A stretch of DNA of 25,024 nt from Methanocella sp. (GTDB lineage Archaea > Halobacteriota > Methanocellia > Methanocellales > Methanocellaceae), in contig NZ_DATJPM010000019.1 in NCBI RefSeq assembly GCF_035506375.1, forward strand, positions 1 through 25,024, written 5' to 3'. Positions 7,740-13,655 of the stretch are shown here, piece by piece. The notes below the pieces were generated by a model. The model was not told the origin of the DNA. It worked only from the letters and a program-made list of their open reading frames with translations, and searched no databases. Numbering within the stretch: the first letter of the stretch is position 1; the number at the start of each line of letters is the position of its first letter. Made by a program: the position numbers and the translations under genes.

Positions 7740-7820
7740 TAGTTTTTCCCCAGGGCAACTTTTTCTTGATACAAAGGTAGAAATATTACTTCATTAATTA
7801 TACATTAAGGATTGACAATT

Positions 7821-8354
7821 ATGACTATTGCAGACGACGTGATCACGGCCGCGTTCCAGTCGGACGAGGAGTTCCGGAAAACGCTGGAGAGGGTCATTAA
7901 AAAAGACCTGGGGCTCAGCATTACGGAGTTCGGCGAGCGCTCCGGTATCTCGCCCAGTACGCTCTATAAGATCCTGAACGGCGACCGGGACCCGAACCTG
8001 GGCACGCTGCGTGAGGTCGTGGATGCCATCCGTAACATCGAGGGCCTGAGCCGTGAGAAATTTATTGCCGTCATCGCCGCCCGGCAGGTGCTGGACCGCA
8101 TCAGCGAGCGGGAGATGTTCGTGGACGGCAAGCGCATAGTCGTTCGCGAGTACTCGGCCATGACCATGGAGGACGCCATCGTCGCCGCCATTAAGGCGGA
8201 GCGTGATGGAGCACAGGCGCTCGTTTGCGCACCCATAGTGAGCTATACGCTCGAGAAGGTTTTGCGTATTCCGGTTGCGACCATCATGCCGGGGAACAGC
8301 GTCATCGCCGCAATCGAGAATGCTTCAAAGAAGGTACGCACACTGGGGCATTGA
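7821..8354 (+). CDS. XRE-family HTH transcriptional regulator with C-terminal sensor-like domain
   Basis: A 177-residue regulator. Residues about 25-75 form an XRE-type helix-turn-helix (LSITEFGERSGISPSTLYKI, then LNGDRDPNLGTLREVV). A linker follows, and then a C-terminal domain (about 100-177) whose alternation of helix and strand (DAIVAAIKAERDGAQALVCA, then LRIPVATIMPG) resembles PrpR-N-like or Rossmann-like ligand-sensing folds; this likeness is tentative. The ATG at 7821 is preferred over an in-frame TTG at 7812. It is divergent from the importer operon with a 132-base spacer containing a tandem 11-bp site, so it is the likely local regulator. A run of T residues follows the stop. Confidence 0.85.
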   Translation: MTIADDVITAAFQSDEEFRKTLERVIKKDLGLSITEFGERSGISPSTLYKILNGDRDPNLGTLREVVDAIRNIEGLSREKFIAVIAARQVLDRISEREMFVDGKRIVVREYSAMTMEDAIVAAIKAERDGAQALVCAPIVSYTLEKVLRIPVATIMPGNSVIAAIENASKKVRTLGH

Positions 8355-8372
8355 TTTTTTTTTACTTTTTTG
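8355..8372 (+). terminator. U-rich terminator after the XRE regulator
   Basis: The stop codon is followed by two T-runs (nine and six T). This fits an archaeal U-rich intrinsic terminator, which needs no hairpin. It abuts the repeat that starts at 8371. Confidence 0.5.
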
Positions 8373-8700
8373 CTTTGTTGAATATGCTCTTTTAAGTCTC
8401 GGAGTGTACTGAGGCACTATTTTTCACCACAAAGGCACGGAGAGCACGGAGGCTCACAAAGTCTTTTTTATAATTAAGAGACAAAGGGCACAGAGCCGCT
8501 TTTTGAACTTCTAAGATACAGGATATGAAGGCACAATGGCAAAAAGTGCTCTTGTTCATTCCACTGTGTCTTTGTATCCTTCGTGCCCTGATGTCAATGA
8601 ACCGGCTTTGTGTACTTTGTAACTTAATCTAAAAAGAAAACTTTGTGAGCCTCCGTGCCCATCGCGCCTTCGTGGTGAAAATAGTGCTCTTTATAACTTT
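8371..8700. repeat. dispersed non-coding repeat, copy B (inverted relative to copy A)
   Basis: Bases 8371-8604 are the reverse complement of 1-235 at roughly nine in ten identity. From 8602 the copy runs on (CCGGCTTTGTG..., CTTTGTGAGCCTCCGTGCC, TTCGTGGTG), and its reverse complement matches the last 75 or so bases of the window. Inside, CACGGAG / CACAAAG-like units recur about every 11-12 bases, and TTTTCACCACAAAGGCACGG marks one block end. The 399 bases between the regulator and the aminopeptidase hold only this repeat and an AT-rich tail; no gene is seen. Confidence 0.85.
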
Positions 8701-8753
8701 GTATCTTAAATTGTAAAAATTGATAAAAAATGAAGGAAGGCTCGGATGTCACT

Positions 8754-9809
8754 CTATACGAGCAGCTTTCCGTCCTTCATGACCTGCTTTTTATCGACCC
8801 ACATGTTGGGCTTTATGACGAGGCAGTCCTGGTGTATCATGGCGTTGGCATCATTATCGTAGTTGGCGCCGATGGCGAAATGAACCGTACGGCCGACCTT
8901 CTCGTCCTCCAGCAGGTTCCCGGTCATCTTCGCCTTGTAGTTGATGCCGATGCCTAGCTCGCCTATATGCCGGGCGTTCCGCTCCTCTTCCTTCATGCCC
9001 TTCTCCCGGGCCATCGCCTCGCCCCTCTCGATGACCTTCAGCAGGCCCTTAGCCTCGACGCCGCCGAGCACCTTGTCCACGTAGCCGTCCTTCAGGACGA
9101 CCTTCACGGGCTTTTTAGGGATGACCGCTTCAGGCACCAGGTCGACGGTGCCGTCGAACACGATGGTGCCGCTCACGCCGGCGATGGACGGCGATATGAA
9201 GACTTCGCCCGCGGGGAGGTTACCGCCCAGGCCGGGCAGCCGGAAGTTGCCGTCGTCCAGCATGGGCTTGCGGCCCTTGACGCCGATGTAGGCGTCCGTG
9301 CCGCCGGGGGCCGTGACGTGGATCTCCTTTGCCCCGTCCAGCGCCTTCTTCAGCCTCTGCGCCGTCGCCTGCATCTCATTATAGTCCAGCGCCACGCAGC
9401 GCTCGAACATCTCGACCGTCGTCGTGGGGGACCAGAAGCCCCGGACACGCTTGTCGCCGTCGATGAGCTTGTCGAAGATGTGCTGATATTTTTTACCGTC
9501 CTTGCCCACGTAGCCCACGGTCTGCCCGAACGGGTCCTTGCCAATCTTGCTGGCGGATAAGGAGACAAGCACGTCCGGCTCCGCCTTGATGGCCTCCAGA
9601 ACGAGTCGCTCCGCGTACGTGTACGTGGTCTTCATTTCCTGGACCGCCATCGTGGGCCTGCCTTTCAGCTCTCTGGTCACATCGAAGATGGCCCGGGCCA
9701 CCGGGAACACGTCGCCCTCGAAGTTAGTAATGATGAGCACTTCTTCGCCTTCTCTCAGGCCGACGACATCCCGCATGGCCACCTTTGCGGCCTCTATAAG
9801 CTTAGTCAC
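8754..9809 (-). CDS. M29-family (aminopeptidase T-like) metallopeptidase
   Basis: A 351-residue cytosolic metallo-aminopeptidase of the archaeal M29-like type. Putative metal ligands are visible: E202 in LPAGEVFISP, E284 in GELGIGIN, H310 in HFAIGANY, and H326 and D328 in MIHQDC, the same order as in characterised M29 enzymes. The start is taken as the GTG at 9809, eight bases after a GGAG Shine-Dalgarno. The open frame extends to 9965, but the extra 52 residues are Arg/Cys-rich and unlike the family. It stands alone between repeat copy B and the Roadblock operon. Function is assigned by family; true peptide substrates are unknown. Confidence 0.85.
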   Translation of the reverse strand: MTKLIEAAKVAMRDVVGLREGEEVLIITNFEGDVFPVARAIFDVTRELKGRPTMAVQEMKTTYTYAERLVLEAIKAEPDVLVSLSASKIGKDPFGQTVGYVGKDGKKYQHIFDKLIDGDKRVRGFWSPTTTVEMFERCVALDYNEMQATAQRLKKALDGAKEIHVTAPGGTDAYIGVKGRKPMLDDGNFRLPGLGGNLPAGEVFISPSIAGVSGTIVFDGTVDLVPEAVIPKKPVKVVLKDGYVDKVLGGVEAKGLLKVIERGEAMAREKGMKEEERNARHIGELGIGINYKAKMTGNLLEDEKVGRTVHFAIGANYDNDANAMIHQDCLVIKPNMWVDKKQVMKDGKLLV

Positions 9810-10050
9810 TTGAACATCTCCCGGAAAAATAAGATGACGCTCATAGCCTAAATACTCTTTGAATTCCAGCCCGGCATACTGCCGTCCCGGCCGGCATTTA
9901 CACTCTTCAGGCAGTACGCGAAGAGGCCTGGTGCATTTATAGCGAAGAAGGGGCGCTTGAACCAAAATATTTTATATGTTTAACTTAATATAATACCACA
10001 TAATACGCGGCGTGAGAACGGCAAGGGCCATAGAAAGCTTTAATTGTCAT

Positions 10051-10075
10051 AAAAATAATTATATTAAAATAGTAA
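10051..10075 (+). promoter_or_regulatory. AT-rich promoter region of the Roadblock-KaiC operon
   Basis: The AT-rich run about 10047-10075 (AAAATAATTATATTAAAAT) lies 25-50 bases before the ATG at 10100 and contains TATA-like sequence. A GGAGG Shine-Dalgarno sits at 10089-10093. The exact TATA position is ambiguous. Confidence 0.4.
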
Positions 10076-10099
10076 TTGTTTAAACGCCGGAGGCACGTA

Positions 10100-10666
10100 A
10101 TGGAAAAGGTCCCTACTTTAAAGCGGCACGGCAGTAACTGGAAGAACAATATCGAGGCTGACCTTCAGCTTTTAATGGCTAAGAAGGGCGCTCTCGGCGC
10201 CATCGTCACTTCCAGGAGCGGCGACGTGATCACTCAAAGATTTTTAGATAATGTCCCGCGGCAGAAGGAGAACGCCCTCATGCAGCTCATGAAAAAGGCC
10301 GTACAGTCCATCAACGCCGTGAGGAGCCCTTTGATCCGCCGCGTCCTCTTCGAGTCCGAGGAAGGCGTGGTCGTCCTTTATAACGCGGAGAACGCCATCG
10401 TGGGGTGCTTTATGGAAAAGGACTATGACCTGCTCTCCGTCATACTGGAGATCAAGATCGTAGGGGACCTCATCGGAAGCCACCTGAACATGGGCGAGCT
10501 TTCCAGGGAAGAATTCGAGCGGATCGTCGCCAAAGACCCTCAGGAGTTGAAGGCTCTCGCCTCCGACCTGGTCGACAGCATCAACGATCACCTGGGCGAT
10601 GTCTATACGAACGATCTGATCAAGTTCACGCTAGAGAAAAACCAGCCCCGATGGGCCGCAAGGTGA
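10100..10666 (+). CDS. Roadblock/LC7-domain protein
   Basis: A 188-residue cytosolic protein. The middle (about residues 20-125) has the Roadblock/LC7 pattern: an amphipathic helix, then GALGAIVTSRSGDVI, a second helix (KENALMQLMKKAVQSI), and strands RRVLFESEEGVVVLYNAEN and AIVGCF. Such proteins regulate small GTPases or ATPases as dimers. A helical tail of about 60 residues follows. The ATG at 10100 has an ideal GGAGG six bases upstream; an in-frame TTG at 10076 is rejected. It is first gene of an operon with a KaiC-like ATPase four bases downstream, so it is probably that ATPase's regulator or platform (inference). Confidence 0.8.
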   Translation: MEKVPTLKRHGSNWKNNIEADLQLLMAKKGALGAIVTSRSGDVITQRFLDNVPRQKENALMQLMKKAVQSINAVRSPLIRRVLFESEEGVVVLYNAENAIVGCFMEKDYDLLSVILEIKIVGDLIGSHLNMGELSREEFERIVAKDPQELKALASDLVDSINDHLGDVYTNDLIKFTLEKNQPRWAAR

Positions 10667-10670
10667 AATA

Positions 10671-11570
10671 ATGAAGAAGATCAAGACAGGTATATTAGGT
10701 TTGGACGGCCTCCTGGATGGGGGGTTCAATGAGAATTCATCGAGCATTCTTGTAGGCTCGGCCGGCACCGGAAAGACGACAATGGCCCTTCAGTTCTTAA
10801 GGAAAGGCCTGGAAGCAGGGAACGAGGCCATCTACATCACGCTCGAAGAATCCCGCGACCAGATCATGGCCGAGGCGAAGAGCATGGGCTGGGAGGACAT
10901 TGGCACCTTCGTTGAGAACGGCTCGCTCGTCTTCCTGGAGGCAGCGGGCAAGGACCTGGCCGATTTTATCAAGGAAGAGATGCCCCAGTTCGTCGACGAC
11001 TGGAAGGGGTCGCACGCCCGTATCGTCATCGACCCGCTGACGCCGGTGATCTGGGCGTTCAACGATAAGTACGAGCAGCGCATGCTCGTCTCGCAGCTCT
11101 TCAAGGAGACGAAGAAGATCGGCACCGTCCTCAGCTCGATCGAGGAGTATAGCGGCCAGGGCGGCGACGAGACGGTCATCCCCATGTACCTGGCCGACAC
11201 CATCGTCCGCATCTACACGCTGGGACCCGGGACATCCGGAAACCGTATGCTGACTATATTGAAGTCTCGCCAGTCCTGGCACAGCGAGCTGACCTATCCA
11301 TACCGCTTCGTGCTGGGCATCGGCATCGTGCTCGATACAAGCGAGATGGACGGCAAGCGCATGAAGAAGCTGACGCCCGACCTGAAGCTCGCCATCAACA
11401 ACGCCGCCGCGAGCCTGCCCAAGAAGGAGGGGGAGCAGATCAAGTCCGTGATCAAGTACCTGGAGCGCGCGGACCTCGGAGACATGGAGCCCGAGCAGAT
11501 CGTCCACATGCTCATCGAGGACTATAAGGGCGACGAGAAAGTCCTCGACGAGCCGAAGGTGGCCAACTAG
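10671..11570 (+). CDS. KaiC/RAD55-like ATPase with C-terminal helical extension
   Basis: A 299-residue single-domain KaiC-family ATPase. It opens with IKTGILGLDGLLDGGF; Walker A GSAGTGKTT is at residues 29-37, catalytic EE at 59-60 and Walker B RIVIDPLT with D121. After about residue 235 comes an extra charged helical tail (about 65 residues) absent from the other KaiC-like protein in this window. The start follows GGTGAAATA, four bases past the Roadblock stop. Pairing with a Roadblock protein and a zinc-ribbon protein suggests a signalling module and not a clock function. It is clearly a paralogue of the ATPase at 4176-4937 but well diverged. Confidence 0.9.
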   Translation: MKKIKTGILGLDGLLDGGFNENSSSILVGSAGTGKTTMALQFLRKGLEAGNEAIYITLEESRDQIMAEAKSMGWEDIGTFVENGSLVFLEAAGKDLADFIKEEMPQFVDDWKGSHARIVIDPLTPVIWAFNDKYEQRMLVSQLFKETKKIGTVLSSIEEYSGQGGDETVIPMYLADTIVRIYTLGPGTSGNRMLTILKSRQSWHSELTYPYRFVLGIGIVLDTSEMDGKRMKKLTPDLKLAINNAAASLPKKEGEQIKSVIKYLERADLGDMEPEQIVHMLIEDYKGDEKVLDEPKVAN

Positions 11571-11603
11571 GCCCCTTAACAGGGTGTGGTAGGGCTGAAA
11601 GAG

Positions 11604-11768
11604 ATGATCTGCCAGAAATGCGCGAGCCATAAAGTAAAGGTCGTCCTCTTCGAGACGGAGGGCAAGAAGTTCGCCGTTTGCGACGATTGCGGCAACATAC
11701 AGTCCATCGGAAAAGACCTGCAGGAGCGCTATGGCAAGTGGATGCAGCACCGTGAGCGCTCCGATTAA
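11604..11768 (+). CDS. small zinc-ribbon protein in Roadblock-KaiC operon
   Basis: A 54-residue protein with two Cys pairs, CQKC near the N-terminus and CDDC about 25 residues later, forming a one-ribbon zinc-binding fold, then a charged helix (LQERYGKWMQHRERSD). The ATG at 11604 puts the first ribbon cysteine at residue 3; a GTG at 11586 is an in-frame alternative that adds six residues. It lies 33 bases after the ATPase stop and is followed by strong T-runs, so it closes the operon. Role unknown; an adaptor for the ATPase is plausible. Confidence 0.75.
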   Translation: MICQKCASHKVKVVLFETEGKKFAVCDDCGNIQSIGKDLQERYGKWMQHRERSD

Positions 11769-11820
11769 TTTTTTAACTTAAAATTTTTTAATTTATTCTC
11801 TGTTTTTATCTATTTTATTT
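11769..11820 (+). terminator. U-rich terminator of the Roadblock-KaiC operon
   Basis: Several T-runs (ATTTTTTAACTT, AATTTTTTAATTTATT, TGTTTTTATC) follow the zinc-ribbon stop codon. This is the usual archaeal U-rich termination signal. Confidence 0.6.
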
Positions 11821-11834
11821 ACTGTAGATGAAAA

Positions 11835-11846
11835 AGTATATAAACA
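11835..11846 (+). promoter_or_regulatory. strong TATA box without an obvious large gene downstream
   Basis: AAAAAGTATATAAAC is a near-ideal archaeal BRE/TATA arrangement. It predicts a transcript start near 11862-11866, exactly at an ATG (11865) of a 42-codon frame, and 70 bases before a strong hairpin. It must drive either a leaderless small protein or a non-coding RNA. Confidence 0.55.
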
Positions 11847-11861
11847 AACCATTGGTATTCT

Positions 11862-12090
11862 TTAATGCCCGTGGAGCAGCAATCTTCAGGGGCGCAGTTG
11901 TGCTATAAGCAGAAGATATCACCATATGCGGCAGGGCCGGAGCGCCTAACCCCCCTAAAAAAACGTCAAAAGGCTCCGGCCCGGTCGATATAGCCCTAAA
12001 CGTTTAAAGATTGTGTCAACCCCCATGCCCAACGGGAGATGCGAGGAATGTAATGGTTTTAACCTCCCATGCCCTCGCACTCATCCCTTT
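11862..12090 (+). ncRNA. candidate structured non-coding RNA (or leaderless 42-aa peptide)
   Basis: Downstream of the TATA box at 11835-11846 lies a 10-bp perfect stem GGGCCGGAGC (11934-11943) with GCTCCGGCCC (11973-11982) closing a 29-base loop. Further on, GGGAG (12034-12038) can pair with CTCCC (12064-12068), and TGCGAGG (12040-12046) with CCTCGCA (12073-12079). These two pairings interlock, as in an H-type pseudoknot. CCCATGCCC occurs twice (12022-12030, 12066-12074). The alternative is translation: an ATG at 11865 opens 42 codons (MPVEQQSSGAQ...) ending at TAG 11991-11993. No known RNA family is recognised. The 399-base stretch 11769-12167 otherwise holds only the tRNA promoter. Confidence 0.35.
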
Positions 12091-12130
12091 TTTCGCTTAT
12101 CATGCTCCGGGAAGCGCTCTTCGCTGCCCA

Positions 12131-12143
12131 CAAAATTTAAATG
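12131..12143 (+). promoter_or_regulatory. TATA box of tRNA-Val
   Basis: AAAATTTAAATG lies about 26-37 bases upstream of the mature tRNA 5' end, the usual archaeal distance. Confidence 0.55.
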
Positions 12144-12167
12144 TGAGCAGTGCCATGTATGAAGAGC

Positions 12168-12241
12168 GGGCCTGTGGTCTAGTCGGCTATGACATCGCCT
12201 TTACACGGCGGGGATCAGGGGTTCGAATCCCTTCGGGCCCA
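12168..12241 (+). tRNA. tRNA-Val (UAC)
   Basis: A complete 74-base cloverleaf without intron. The 7-bp acceptor is GGGCCTG with CGGGCCC (one G-U), followed by discriminator A. The anticodon stem TCGCC/GGCGG encloses loop TTTACAC, giving anticodon UAC (valine, GUA codons). The T-arm has TTCGAAT in its loop. CCA is not encoded. A T-run follows at 12246-12250. Confidence 0.95.
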
Positions 12242-12353
12242 CTTGAATTTTTACCATTTTCGCATGAGTCGACACGAAAAAGTTTTTCTATATGGTTGCT
12301 TATGCTTTTACCTGAAAAACGCTTCATAATCTATAATGCAGTACATATACCAA

Positions 12354-12363
12354 CTTTTATAAG
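12354..12363 (+). promoter_or_regulatory. TATA box of the SDH-type protease
   Basis: CTTTTATAAG lies about 26-34 bases before the ATG at 12388, so the message is probably leaderless or nearly so. Confidence 0.5.
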
Positions 12364-12387
12364 TCTCTGAGATAAACTACCGTAGTG

Positions 12388-13266
12388 ATGCAAACTGTCG
12401 ATGCGCTTACTGCAATGTGGAATGTCCTGACGAACGTCTGGTTCCTTATCTTCGCCATTATAATCATCATACCGGTCCTCCAGCGCTATTTTATAAACCT
12501 GGCCAGGAGACGGATCTTAACCCGGATCTCACGGGATCGAAAGTCCCAGGTCATCACCCTCATCCACCGGCAGGAAACGATCGCATTTTTGGGTATCCCC
12601 CTGTCGCGGTACATCGACATCGATGATAGCGAGGAGGTTTTAAGGGCCATCCGCCTGACGCCTCCGGATACGCCCATAGACCTCATCATGCATACGCCGG
12701 GCGGCATCGCGCTGGCGGCGACGCAGATCGCGCTGGCGCTGAAGGCGCATCCTGCACCGAAGAGGGTCATCGTCCCCCACTACGCTATGAGCGGCGGCAC
12801 GCTCATCGCCCTGGCGGCGGACGAGATACTCATGGACCCGCACGCGGTCCTCGGGCCGGTGGACCCGCAGATGACGGACGGCATGAGCTCCTACGCGGCA
12901 GCGTCCGTTGCCAAAGCCGTTAAAGAGAAGCCCGTCGATAAGGTCAGCGATAAGACGCTGATCATGGCGGACAACGCCCAAAAAGCGCTGGATCAGATGA
13001 ACAGCCTGATCCGGGAGATACTAAAAGGCAAGTGCGGCGAGGACCGGACAGCGCTCGTCCTGGAGGAGCTGGCGAGCGGCAAGTACACGCACGATTATCC
13101 CATATTCCCCGAGAGAGCGAGGGAACTCCTCGGCGACTGCGTCAGGATCGGCATACCCGGGAGCGTCTACGACCTCATGGACTTTTACAAGGCAGCGTCG
13201 GGCGCGCGCAAGCCCGGTGTCGAGTATATACCGATGGCGCCGCCGGAAAGAGAGCAGCGGCGATAA
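12388..13266 (+). CDS. membrane-anchored SDH-type serine protease (ClpP/crotonase fold)
   Basis: A 292-residue protein of the SDH proteinase family (Pfam SDH_protease), related to ClpP and S49 peptidases. Residues about 13-30 form an N-terminal TM anchor (FAIIIIIPV), followed by a basic stretch that suggests a cytoplasmic catalytic domain. Family motifs seen are MHTPGG at 101-106, HYAMSGGT at 131-138 with the likely nucleophile S135, and AADEILMDPHAVLGPVDPQ just after. The tail (about 235-292) is helical. The ATG at 12388 is chosen, with a GTG one codon earlier. Archaeal members are thought to cut or handle membrane-associated proteins, but substrates are unknown. It lies just after tRNA-Val and before the inverted-repeat cassette. 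Confidence 0.88.
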   Translation: MQTVDALTAMWNVLTNVWFLIFAIIIIIPVLQRYFINLARRRILTRISRDRKSQVITLIHRQETIAFLGIPLSRYIDIDDSEEVLRAIRLTPPDTPIDLIMHTPGGIALAATQIALALKAHPAPKRVIVPHYAMSGGTLIALAADEILMDPHAVLGPVDPQMTDGMSSYAAASVAKAVKEKPVDKVSDKTLIMADNAQKALDQMNSLIREILKGKCGEDRTALVLEELASGKYTHDYPIFPERARELLGDCVRIGIPGSVYDLMDFYKAASGARKPGVEYIPMAPPEREQRR

Positions 13267-13284
13267 ACCCTATCAGCATTAAAT

Positions 13285-13457
13285 ACCGGTCAAGATCCTC
13301 GAAAATGGATGAGCTACACAAAATTTTTTCAGCCACGAAATTACACTAAGCTGGCTCTAAGCTGCTCTAAGAATATTTAAAAATAATTTATTAACATCTT
13401 CGTGTAGCTTCAGGCCAGCTTCGAGCCGCTTCGCGGCTGAAAAAGTTTTCGAGCCGC
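13285..13457. repeat. 173-bp inverted repeat, left arm (flanks aspartokinase cassette)
   Basis: This arm is the reverse complement of 15217-15389 over its full 173 bases with only about two differences (near 13340: AAATTAC against AAGCTAC). The arm is itself an imperfect palindrome: TTTTTCAGCC...CTAAG on one side answers CTTCG...GGCTGAAAAA on the other, around an AT-rich centre (about 13370-13398). Its ends CTCGAAAA and TTTTCGAG are short terminal inverted repeats. Such a form resembles a MITE. No gene is seen in it. Confidence 0.95.
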
Positions 13458-13463
13458 CTTTAA

Positions 13464-13604
13464 TCACTTCGACTTGGGCACGAACATGCGCATGGGGCAC
13501 CGGGCCGTGTCATTATCATTTGGCACGACGATGCCTGTGTTGGTGCATTCGCCGTTTTTCGGGTCTTTAGGCTTATAGAAATTACACTGCGAGCAGATGG
13601 GCAT
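13464..13604 (-). CDS. 46-aa four-cysteine protein (BssB/TutG-like small Fe-S protein candidate)
   Basis: A short gene of 46 residues beginning MPICSQCNFYKPKD and ending RMFVPKSK. Cysteines are at 4, 7, 20 and 36 with spacing C-x2-C-x12-C-x15-C, and aromatic/proline signatures (FYKP, CPMRMF). This looks like the small HiPIP-like subunits of the benzylsuccinate synthase beta type, known to hold one Fe4S4 cluster; the match is by pattern only. It lies seven bases from the left inverted-repeat arm and 51 bases downstream of aspartokinase on the same strand, so it may be co-transcribed with it. An alternative is a plain zinc-binding knuckle. Confidence 0.65.
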   Translation of the reverse strand: MPICSQCNFYKPKDPKNGECTNTGIVVPNDNDTARCPMRMFVPKSK

Positions 13605-13655
13605 GGCTTATCACAAAATATAATGTAAAAACGCTGAAAATAAAAACTTTTGGCC

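Noticed and set aside
8371..8700. CRISPR array
   Set aside because: The short repeated units differ in sequence and have no unique spacers of constant length, and no cas genes are in the window.
9810..9965. 52-residue N-terminal extension of the M29-like peptidase
   Set aside because: A GTG with a well-placed GGAG lies at 9809, where the family's usual N-terminus begins; the extension is Arg/Cys-rich and unlike the rest.
10797..11750. Long minus-strand open frame (317 codons) opposite the Roadblock-operon ATPase
   Set aside because: A shadow of the KaiC-like gene, which has Walker A and B motifs; the antisense product is Leu/His/Asp-rich with no domain.
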